Source: Desmodesmus armatus
Lineage: Eukaryota; Chlorophyta; Chlorophyceae; Sphaeropleales; Scenedesmaceae
Assembly: GCA_007449985.2 (NCBI GenBank)
Contig: VIIQ02000581.1
Location: 620,001-684,000 of the forward strand
Reading direction: 5' to 3'
DNA: 64,000 nucleotides
Shown here: in pieces, positions 24,901 through 40,886 of the stretch
Layout of the letters: every line of letters starts with the position of its first letter
How positions within the stretch are numbered: position 1 is the first letter of the stretch
Position numbers and translations under genes: made by a program
Notes under the pieces: generated by a model
What the model saw: only the letters and a program-made list of their open reading frames with translations
The model's database searches: none
Told to the model about the DNA's origin: nothing

Positions 24901-25471
24901 TGCTGGGCTGCACAACAGTGCTGTGCTGAGGTTGTGCCGTGCTGTGCTGTGCCGTGCCGTGCTGTGCTGTGATGCATGCAGGCTGTGGTGCAAGTGGATG
25001 AGAGTGGCACTGAGGCTGCAGCTGTGAGCTCAGGGGTGATGGTGACCACATCCTTCAGGCCCAACAGCACACCACCCCTGGTGAGGACGCAGCTTTGGAC
25101 TGGCAATCGACGCCAACTCAGCTCACAGAGGCCGTGCAGCAATGACACAGGATACTGCATTTACTTTGACCATGCGTCGGCAGGGCATGTGCGCATTGAG
25201 CCTGCACATAAACAGTTTGTGGAGTTTTGCATGTGCACACTGTGCAGGCTGCGGCAGCCTGCAGCTGTCAGCAATAGGCTGTCAGTAATTAGCGGCACCG
25301 TTGCCATCCTTTCAAGTGCGTGCGCTGACGTGCTGTGGCGTGCTGCGGCGTGCTGTGCCGTGCTGTGCTCTGCAGATTTTTGACCGACCCTTCCTGTTTT
25401 TCCTGGTGGACGAGACCACACAGACGGTGTTGTTCCAGGGAGCTGTCACAGACCCCAGCAAGTCGGGCTGA
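21996..25471 (+). CDS. serpin (inhibitory type), 395 aa, 8 exons
   Basis: Exons: 21996-22137, 22342-22565, 22766-22809, 23059-23230, 23468-23776, 24478-24579, 24982-25080, 25376-25471; all phases agree. The 395-residue length is typical of the family. Landmarks in order: ISPISVWFALVLLLNGAG (helix B region), IQLVIANAIWT, DVKPINAW, FNMIVTNAVYFKGLWEYGF, GLAAVFVLPD, LAVTVPRFKV, LKSMGITAAFDDKQADFS, and the hinge ESGTEAAAV at about residues 338-346, then IFDRPFLFFLVDETTQTVLF. The small-residue hinge predicts a suicide-substrate inhibitor rather than a non-inhibitory serpin. Counting from the hinge puts P1 near residue 354 (Thr-Ser), with an Arg three residues on (FRP); the scissile bond is uncertain. 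No signal peptide is seen, so a cytosolic or nuclear role is likely. The target protease is unknown. Confidence 0.95.
24667..24763. repeat. cluster of three tight hairpins in serpin intron 6
   Basis: A ~37-bp direct repeat (24654-24688 and 24694-24731, starting atttgcatgcttgccttgac) carries in each copy a perfect hairpin CCTTGAC-NCC-GTCAAGG (24667-24683 and 24707-24723). Directly after comes a 17-bp stem at 24727-24743 and 24747-24763 with loop GCC and one G-T mismatch. All three have 3-nt loops. Confidence 0.9.
24925..24972 (+). repeat. GTGCT/GTGCC pentamer array before serpin exon 7
   Basis: Irregular repeats of gtgctgtgc and gtgccgtgc occupy the 3' end of intron 6, ending a few bases before the acceptor at 24980-24981, where a pyrimidine tract would be expected. 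Confidence 0.8.
25319..25371 (+). repeat. GTGCT/GTGCC pentamer array before serpin exon 8
   Basis: A second irregular array of gtgctgtggc/gtgccgtgc words ends at the acceptor of exon 8 (25374-25375). It resembles the array before exon 7, and a short version (tgtgctgtgctgtgc) precedes exon 3 at about 22745-22759. Confidence 0.8.
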
Positions 25472-25852
25472 ATTGTTATTGTTGCACGGCTTGGAGTTTT
25501 TGAGACGTGTTGGGGCATGCACCAATGGGCTGAGCATGTGGTTGGGAGCAACACACAGCTCAAAAAGGGGATGGGGTGAAAGATACGGGCAACATAGAGT
25601 AAAATTTGTCTAGCAGCATTGCTACCAGCAGCAGCGGTTTTGACGGGCGCTTCCTTGCAGAGTGGCTGGCCGCCAGCCAGCTGAGCAGTGTGTGGGAGTG
25701 GACAGCATGCGCAAGATTTTTGCATGGTCAGCGGACACACTGTGACAGTGTGTGTGGCGCCAAACTGGCCCTGAATTGGCATTAAGCAAACTGGGTGCCC
25801 GTCAGTGTGTTGAACAGGTGCTGTGATCCGGATGAATGTGACATGCAAATGC

Positions 25853-25982
25853 TAACTCCCTTTATTGGGTGCCTAACTCCCACTAACTCCCTGAAAATGG
25901 TCTTTTGGGGGGGAGTTGGGAGCTAAAAATGGCCTGGAGGCCAAAAATCATGGAAGTTGGGAGCTTACGGGAGTTAAAAATT
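25853..25982. repeat. inverted AACTCCC / GGGAGTT repeat cluster
   Basis: Three copies of taactccc-like words lie in the left part and four gggagtt/gttggga words in the right part, ending gggagttaaaaatt. The two halves could fold together around the central ccaaaaatc and ggcctggaggcc blocks. It could be a degraded foldback element. A further gggagttgggggagtc lies at about 26088. Confidence 0.55.
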
Positions 25983-26758
25983 CCACTATGTTGCTTTGGC
26001 CCTTTCAGACCAAGTACAACACAGCTGTGCAAGCAGAATCATTAACTTCCACCATTCACCCCTCCGCTACATGGGGTGTGACAGGGAGTTGGGGGAGTCA
26101 ACACCCCCTTGCCAGATGTCTGGGCAGTGCTCACGATGAGTAGCATTCTCAGTGGTGTGCAGGGAGCGCTCAGTGTGTTATGTTGTGTGGTGTGTGACCA
26201 GCATGCACACAGTGCAGATTTGGGTCCCAAGCGGTGTCGCCGACAGCGGTGTCGCGGCTGAGCAGAGACTTGTACTTGTTGTGATTGTGGCACGTTGCAG
26301 TGTGTATAGGGACAGTCGAGGTGTCAACAGCATAAAAACATGTGATCTGCAGGCAAACACAAGGCAACACCTTGACAGTGCTGGTTTGGGCCCCACTTGC
26401 AAGTCGCAGCACACACCAAAGTTTACCAACCTTAGTAAGGAAGTATGCATTAATTTTTAAGTAAAGAAGATGTGAGAGCCACCAGTTAAGTCACCAGTGT
26501 GCTGATTGCATGCTTATTGTCGCTTTGCTGAAGACGGTAAACAGGCACCGGAGATCACAGTCAGTACTGTACGCCTAGGAGCTTCGGTGACGTCGGGAAT
26601 CACCTGCTGGACCATTCAACGAGCGTACATTCAGTGACTATCAAACACTGCAGGACTCTTTTGTTCCCGGCTAGGATCATTCAACCAGCCTGGTCAGGGG
26701 TTTTGACTGTTTGAAAGCCCTGTTTTGAGGCGATTCCACACGTGAACTGCTGCTTGTC

Positions 26759-26976
26759 CGCTTCGACGAAGCGCATCACCTTACTGGGTTGGCCTTTATA
26801 GAACGCCTCGGTCGAAGCCTTCAAAGGACGTGGAAACAGCAGCAGGACAACGCTGCTGGGCACATGTATTGAAAAAATTCTTGGAAGAGTGTTAAACTAC
26901 TGACTGCTCTGAGAGCCGTAGTGCCGGGAGCTGGCGAGGGACAGCCAGTCCTCCATCGTTGACGACAACGTTGTCG
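26759..26976. promoter_or_regulatory. palindromes and TATA-like motif upstream of the secreted-protein gene
   Basis: A hairpin-forming inverted repeat CGCTTCG-A-CGAAGCG lies at 26759-26773, a TATA-like TTTATA at 26795-26800, and a perfect 14-bp palindrome CGACAACGTTGTCG at 26963-26976, ending 22 nt before the ATG. A further gtcgaag word is at 26811. These could be regulatory sites or a 5' UTR hairpin; function is inferred only from position. Confidence 0.4.
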
Positions 26977-26998
26977 AAACCGCCTGGCTCGCTTCGTC

Positions 26999-33335
<6,337 letters not shown>

Positions 33336-35240
33336 CTGAGTCAGCATCACAGGCCTCTAGGAGATTCGCAATTGGCAGTCTCAGCCTGCATAGGACTCCC
33401 GTGCTAGCTTACACTGCCACTTCTGCGTCATGTTGTCAGAGGTGAGATGCTGGGCGGCAATTTGGCGCCAGCCGGCCAGGTGACACAGGGCTTTGCAGGT
33501 GCATTTTGAAAGCTCCTAAAGCAGCAGAGCACTCCGTCACCCTGCATACTCACTCTGCTGCTTGCTGCCTGCCGTTGTTTGTTGCGTTGCGTGCCTGCAG
33601 AGGTGTACTGCCATCTGCCAACCCAGTAAGGTGGCGGTGCGCGCAACTCGCACAAGCTTCAGTTTCAAGGGGCTTGTCTTGACAGCAGCTCTACCGCAGC
33701 GGTTTTGTGGATGATGTTCATGATCATGATCACCTGACTTATTTGATCTTGACTTCAGCACGTTGTCTGTGATTGGTTCGCTGTGCATCAGAAGCATATT
33801 GGCTTTCAGCAAGCAGCTGGGTGACTGGCTGTGCGAAGCCACACAGCCCAAGTAGGGGATGCCCCTGAGAAAGGGGCTCACGTGTCATGGCCTGCTACTG
33901 CAGGCTGGTGCGTTGACAAACATGCACATCTTATTGGGCAGTTCATCTGATCATGGTGACTGGAGGTTGGTTGGAGGAGGTTTGGATGCTTGAAAAGCTA
34001 GTAGTGGGTGGTGATGGGGTGGTGTTGGCATAATAGGTGTGAAACACCCTGCTTTGTGGCTCCTCTTGACAAGGATGTGGGGGCACACTTTGCATGTGTG
34101 ATCTGGGTAAGCAGCCACTGCTTGTTGATCTGCGCAAACCATGTGGCAACTTGATTGTCCAGGAAGAAGAGGGCTTGTATCATGCTGAGTGATCTTTTGG
34201 CCAACTTGGCCGTCGCTCTCTGTGGTCAAGTGTGATGGGCAGGCAGTCAGCTGCTGCTGCCCTGCTGTATTGATTGCTGTTGGTATGTGGTTGCCATGGG
34301 CAGCTCAGCTTGTGTGGGGATAATCAAGAAGGGTTGCAGTAGCCCTCATTGCTATTGCATGTTTCTGTGGGCGGTTTGTGGCAACTCAGTGCGTGCTGGT
34401 GCTTCTGGAAGGAGAAAAACACATATTTGTGCGTGGTCGTCAGGAAACTTTCCGACAACATCCCTGCAGGGGTGTTGTGTCTGCTGTGCTACGGCAGAGT
34501 TGCATGCTGACTCAGCATGCTGACTCAGCTTTGGTGGAGGCTGGTCGCTCAGCACAACTGTGCGAAGCAGGTCATCCGCATGGCAACCGACAGGGTGGAG
34601 GCCACCCCTTGTAGACCCGCAGGTGTGTAACGTTCACAGCATGTGTGCGCCTGGCCAAGACCATGTGATCACGTGATTGTGGTGTGACGGTCTCTTGAAA
34701 CCCTTTCCCCAAGCATGTAGGCACAGCTGATACTATCAGCTGTATAGTATACAGTATGCAAAAAAGTCCCCATGCGTGCTGGCTTCACTCGACCAGCGGT
34801 CTGCAGCTGCACCAAGGTGAATGGTCTGCATGATGCAGGGTTGTGTGCACGCTGAGTCGTGTTTGTTCAAAACCATCACAACTTCAAGGGCGCCACAATG
34901 CTGGCAGATGCAGCACTGACACTGTCGGCTGGCAGCTTTTCTGCACTGAAGGCTGCCTCATAGTCACAGCTTGTCGCACGCCACATGCCGTGCTATTACA
35001 CCATAACTGTACAAGGAGCGCCAGCCCCTGACTGCAACCAACAACAAACCGCAACACACCGGCAAAACAGCCACGACCACAGCAACAGCACACCCAAGCA
35101 CACTCACACACCGACAACGACTAGCATCCAACCCTACGCTGCCCTACCGGCACCTGACCAACTCTCAAACCCCTGTGCTGTCCTCACTCTTCACTACTGC
35201 ATGAATCCTGAGGACATCCATGCATGCCCTGCCAAAGGGT
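33336..35240. other. convergent intergenic region
   Basis: No gene is supported. The plus strand is G/T-rich up to about 34700 (probable 3' UTR of the secreted-protein gene), then C/A-rich at about 34980-35130, which in the sense of the minus-strand OPR-like gene is its G/T-rich 3' UTR. Small repeats such as ctgactcagcatgctgactc at about 34507 are present. Confidence 0.5.
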
Positions 35241-36773
35241 TCAAGGCTGCCAGGCTGTTGCTGATGCAACGGCGCTGCCAGGTCGTGGACACCACCCCCC
35301 GCCTGTCTGCCGCCGCCACAGCCCGCACATAACTCCCAGCCAGGCCTTGGGTGGGACCCAGTTGAGCCCGGCCAATGCAAGGCCCAGCACCGCAAGGGAC
35401 TGCCCATCCATGCTGCCCAGGCGCCCCTCATCGAAGTGCAATGCGACGAACTGCAGCCAGGCACCGTCCGGGCATGCGCGCAGACGGTGCAGGGCATACA
35501 ACAGCGTAGCTAGGTTCCCGGGGGCGAAGCTGCCCAACTGCTGCAGCGTGTATGGGTACACAGCCCCCAAAAGCGGTGCTAGGGCGCCACCATGGCTACC
35601 TGCGCTCGTACCAGCAACCTGTACAGTCCCCTGGTGGTGATGGTGCTGCTGCTGGTGGTGGTGCCGCTGCAGGTGTGACACACCCCAAAGCATGAGGCTC
35701 ACATCCCTGCTGCTGCAGTGCTCAAAGCAGCAGCCCGCTGCCTGCGCAACAAGCTGTTCCAGCAGCATCTGAGGCACCAGGGGCTGAAGGGCCACATGCT
35801 GCAGCCCCTGCTGCTGACCATTCAACCGCGCCTGCCGCCGCTGCTCGTGCTGCGTCTGCCACACGCTGACCGCCGCTGCAGCCTCTGCAGCCGATGCCGC
35901 AGCCGCCTGCACTGCGCGCTGCCTCGCACGCCGGTCGCTCTGCATCTGCAGCTTGCCTAGCAGGTACAGCACCTGTGCAAGCTCGCTCGGGCGCAGCTGC
36001 GTCCGCACTCGCTCCGCAGCAGCTACAACCCCAGCCCACGCCGAACCCTCCGGCACGTACTTATACAAAATGCAGGCGCGAAGGAACAGCAGCAGCTCTT
36101 GCGGCCGCACAGCGGCTGCCCTGGCATTGCGTGCCCTGGACTGCAAGGCCAGGTGCAACAGGTCTAGGCCCCTTGAATGCTGCGCCCAGCAAAAGCCTTG
36201 CAGGGCTGCTGCCAGCTGGTAGTTGCTGAGGTGATCAGAGACATCAAGCAGCTGGCAGAACAGGAGGTCCAGGCACTCTGCAGCAGCTGGGGCAGGCACA
36301 CCCCTGCGCCCTGAGCTGCTGACCGCATTGCTGCTGCGGGAGCTGGTAGGGTGTGCAGGAGATGCTGCTTGCCGCGCTAGTGCCCCTAGGCCCCAGACCA
36401 GCTGCGATAGCTCATGACCTGAGAACGCCTTGGCATGCTGTGCGACTGCAGCAGATGCCGCTTCCAGCAAAGACACTAGCATGGCTTGGTCTGGCAGGGC
36501 GGCTGTGCTAGCTTGCTGCTCCTGCTGCTGCTTCAGGGATGCTAGCTGCATACCACTGCTGCTCGTGCCATTGCTACCGCCATTGCTGGTTGTGCTGCTG
36601 GTGTCAATGCCTCTGCTGCTCGTGCCCTGGGCCACACTCGCCTGCAGGAGTGTGCCCAGGCCCCACAGCAGCATGCTGACACCCTGAGGCGTGAACTGCT
36701 GCTGCTGCTGCTGCAGCAGCAGCTTAGCAGTACTGGCCTGCACAAGGGCCGGCAACAGCACGTCCCCTAACAC

Positions 36774-36806
<33 letters not shown>

Positions 36807-39263
36807 CCTGCCGAGTGACCATGCCAGCAGCGCAAGATCATGCCCGGTCCACTGCCCCAACTGCGCAGCACACCACGCCAGCAGCTGCCTCTCACAGTCC
36901 CACATCACCTGCTGCTCGCCCAGCTGCTGCCAGCACAGCAGCCGCGTGGCTCCATACACCAGCAGCGACAGCACCTGCGGGGCGAATTTCCCCGGGCCCA
37001 GCTGCTGCAGCCGCGAAGCCGCTGCTGTGAGGAGCCCCCTCGGCGGCGCATACTGCAGGCGTGCAAAGCCCCAGAGCAGTAACCCCAGCTCCTGCTGCTG
37101 GAAGCTGCCCATCTGCCTGCTGCTGCTGTCGGCCACTGCAGCCAACCACCCGCTGGGCGGCTGCAGCTGCAGCCGACATACAGCTGTCAACAGAGACGAC
37201 AGCTCCACAGGCTCGAAACAGACACATGCATCCTTACGGTGCCACTGATCTTCCTGCTGCTGCTGCTGCAGGTGAGGACCGTGGGCGCTGCTGCTGCTGC
37301 CGTTGCCGTTGCTATGGCTGGGAGCGCTGCTGCTGTGCTGTAGCCACCTCCAGCTGCTGCTGTAGAATGCCGCCAGCCAATCTGAGTTTGGTCCTGGGCT
37401 GGATCCGGCAGCATGCAGAGTTGCAAAGGACCACAGCATGCAGGCAAGAGCCTGTGGGTCGCACAGCTGCAGCTGCTGCTGCGTGTGCTGCTGCAGCAGC
37501 TGCATGCTGCCAGCCGGCAGCTGCAACTGCAGCCGGGCTGCACCATGCAGCAGCTGAGCACACACGCGAGGGTTGAGCCGATCCAGGCCTGCTACAGCGA
37601 CTTGCAGCAGCTGCTGCTGTACGTCGACAAGCTGCCTGGCGCTGCTGCTGCCGCTGCAACTGGCAGCTTCGGCGCTTCTGCTGCTGTTGCCTGATGCTCC
37701 AAAGGCTGGCTGCAACTGGCCCATGCTCCATAAGATGCTGGCGCAGTGGTGGGGCTGCATGGCTGACAGCTGGACCCTGTGTAGCAACACTAAGAGCTGC
37801 TGCCACACATCCACACCACCACTGCTGCTGCTGCTGCTGCTACTGCTGCTGGCCGGCAGTAGCCGTGCCAGCTGCACAAAGCCTGCCTTGAGCTGCAACG
37901 GAGTGAACCAATCTCCTGCCAGGGTCACCACTGACTGCAGCTGCTGTACTGAGGTGCAGCCATGCACTGCTGACAGCAGCGCAGGCTCAGGCATAGCAGC
38001 AAGCACCTGCCGCAACCGCTGCTGCTGCAGCAGCAGCGGTGGCAGCTGTAGGAGAGACTCCTGCTGCTGCTGCTCTGAAGGTGTGCTGTGGACTGGCTGC
38101 TGTAGCAGCAGCAGCTGCACGGCATGCAGCAGCTCAGCTAGCTGTGTACCCCACATGGCATGCAAGGCAGGGACGCTGGAGCTGACACAGGGCGCTGTGA
38201 CAGCTTTCAGCACTGTGCATGCCAGCTGTGTGTGAGCACAGGGGCTGTGCTGCTGCTGCTGCTCTAGCGGCGAAGAGTGCTGGCCTAGCTGCCAATGCTG
38301 CCCCTGATCTGCCATATGACTGCTGCTACTGCTACTGCTGTAAGAGCCGTTCGTCTGCACAACGAGGCTCTGTCCTGCAGCAGCAAACTGGTGCTGCACC
38401 TGCTGCTGCTGCTGGATAGCTGCCTGTTGGCTGGCGCCTGCTGCACTGGTTGCCTGGGGCGCGGTCAGCACAGCTGCCATGGCAGCCAGGCGGGCGTAGT
38501 GCCACTTGCTGGCAGGCTGTTTGAGCAGCTCCTGTGCGACACCCAGCAGCTGCTGGGCGCTGCTGCAGGACAGAATGATGGAAGAGGTCTCGTCCTGGCC
38601 GGGCTGCGACAGCAGGCGCCACTGCGATACGGCTGCTGTGTGCTGCGCCCGCCAGGCCTCTGCCAGCCCCGCGTCTGGCGGCAGGTGCCGCGCTGGCGCT
38701 GCTTCGGCTGCTGCATGGGCGTGCTGGTGCTGCTGCTGCGGCTGCAAATGCACCGCCTGTGGCTGCTGGAGAAGGTGGTGCTCGCCGTGCAACGCTGCAG
38801 CAGCAGCAGGGTCAGCCAGGCCAGCAGTGCCGATCGCATTATAACTGCCAGCTGCTGCCCTGCTGAGAGCTGCTGCTGCAGGGTGCAGCGGCTGCCAAGG
38901 CAGAGCTGCTGGGTGCTGGACCGCATTGCTGTGCTGGGTGGACTCCTCGGCAGAGCTGGATGTGATGACAGCATGAGCTGTGCCCATAGAGCAGCTGGCA
39001 GGGATCGGCCCGTCCCTGCAAGCAGCAACCCTGCTGCATGCTGTAGCTCTTGATGCTGGGGCTGGGGCTGCTGGCATGCTGCGAGCATGACAGGGTGTCG
39101 CTGGGTGCCTGTGTCCACCATGGCAGCACAATGCAGGTGAGGACGATTGCAGCGGGCAGGCTAGCAGGATTAAGGTGGATACGTCCGAACTTGACACTGT
39201 GATGGTGCAGACGCACCCATGAGAGGCTACACGATGCATTGGGGCTCCAGCCTGTAGCATCAC
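35241..39263 (-). CDS. OPR-like helical-repeat protein (probable organelle RNA factor), up to 1340 aa, single exon
   Basis: One uninterrupted frame carries many copies of the algal LLWG/LxWALxRL repeat: ELGLLLWGFARLQYAPP, QVLSLLVYGATRLL, HDLALLAWSLGRQ, GVSMLLWGLGTLLQ, HELSQLVWGLGALAR, RDVSLMLWGVSHLQ, NLATLLYALHRLRACP and a final QSLAVLGLALAGLNWVPPKA. This fits octotricopeptide (OPR) or FAST-kinase-like repeats, which in green algae stabilise, process or activate translation of specific chloroplast or mitochondrial mRNAs. Long Gln, Ser and Ala tracts separate the repeats. The true start is uncertain: 39263 is the first ATG, but the in-frame ATG at 39077 (MPAAPAPASRATACSRVAACR) begins an Arg/Ser/Ala-rich transit-like segment. 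It ends soon after the last repeat, without a recognisable RAP domain. The target RNA cannot be inferred. Confidence 0.8.
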
Positions 39264-40135
39264 AGCTCAGCCATCTGCTGTTGCTGTTGTGCCCCCAGGG
39301 CAGCGCCAGTGCCAATCAACAGCCTTGTGCGAAGGTAAGATGTTTGAGAAAGATGTCTCGCAGTCGTTACTGAAGTAAAATGCTGCGATAATGGACAGCA
39401 ACGATGGGGTGAGTTCTATCGGCCCCGTGAATCCCGTCCAACCATGATAACAAACGGATTTAAGCCAGAAAAAATGCTGCATGACTCAAATCGTTTGAAC
39501 TCCATTCTCCTGATCTCTTCTCACAATAACATGTGGTTTATGGTTTGGCTGGAAATGCAACAGGACATCTCTAGACACGCAGACACCTTGTCAAATTGTA
39601 CTGATCATGTTTTCGATCCTTGTCTGAACCTCAAGTGACCGCTCACGTTGACTTGACCCCCACCCTGATCCACATGTGACACCCTGCTGTGTTGTAGTAA
39701 GATCGCAGAGGCTGAAGCTGTCGTGTCTGTCAACGAAAAGACGTTGTTAGTGATGCATATGCATGTGCATCTGAAGCTAGACGAGCTTCGGGCCCCCCCA
39801 AACCCTTGGCTCTGACATGAAAGGTGTCTGGCCAGTTGCTGACATGTGACACCCTGCTGTGTCTGTGACCCAAATCAGCTCCTGTGCCGTACAGCAGTCA
39901 GACATGTTCAACTGAACCTGTCAAGAGACTCAAACGGTCAAGAAACTTGCTTTTCCAGCAAGCCATTGCTCTCCTGCTGCATGAAGTGCACTGGCTACCA
40001 TGTCCCAATTCATGTCCCACTGTGCCTCGACTCCAATCAGTTAACACAGGCAATTGCCTTTGCCTGGACTTGATTCAGTGACCAAACAACCTTGGCCCAA
40101 CATAGTTTGCACAGCGACCACTGCTCAACGACGGC
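39264..40135. other. intergenic region upstream of the OPR-like gene
   Basis: Contains the presumed OPR-like promoter and the 3' UTR of the minus-strand TOUGH gene. A 21-bp direct repeat acatgtgacaccctgctgtg occurs at 39672-39692 and 39842-39862, 170 bp apart. No gene is supported. Confidence 0.5.
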
Positions 40136-40814
40136 TCAACCACTGCTGCCCTCACTGTCACTGCCAGACTCACTGCCAGAGCTGCCGCTGCGGCTGTCAC
40201 CCCGCCGCCGCTTTTTGTGCTGCTTGTGATGCTTGCTCGACGACCGTTTGTGCTTGCTGCTTTTGCTGCCCTTCTTGCTGCTTTTGCTCTCCTTCTTGTG
40301 CTTTTTCTCTTTCTTGTGCTTCTTCGGCTTCTCCTGCTTGCTGCTGCGGCCTGACTTGGATCGCAAAGCTTCAAGGGCCTGCAGAATCTCCTGCTTCTGG
40401 CTGGCCGATTCCTGCTGCTGCTGCTGCTGGCGAGCGCACTGCCACTCGGTGTCAGCCCCATGTCCTGCCGGCTGCTTCTCAGTGCGCCTCATGAAGGCCT
40501 CCGCCAAACCTGCGGAACACAGCAATGTGACTCAACACAGCAATACCACATGACGGCAACTGAGGGGAGCAGTATGCAATAGATCGACGGCTCACTTGCA
40601 GCAGCAGCCTTCAGTACACCTGAACACACTCCGTAAATAGCGACCAGCACCATAAGCAGGCTGATGTCACCTGTGGTGGCAATGGGAAGAATGTGCTGGC
40701 TACCTGCTTTGAGGTTGGCAACATTGGTGCTGATGATTTGGATGATGCACTGCAGTCGTGGTGGCACACGCCTGTCAAGACGTTGCTGCAGCGTCATCCC
40801 AAAACGTTCGTTTC

Positions 40815-40886
<72 letters not shown>

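Larger units (their letters stand above)
25472..26998. other. serpin 3' region and upstream region of the secreted-protein gene
   Basis: No gene is supported. The first part is probably serpin 3' UTR. It contains an inverted-repeat cluster at 25853-25982. The part from about 26500 on is the presumed promoter and 5' UTR of the gene starting at 26999. Confidence 0.5.
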
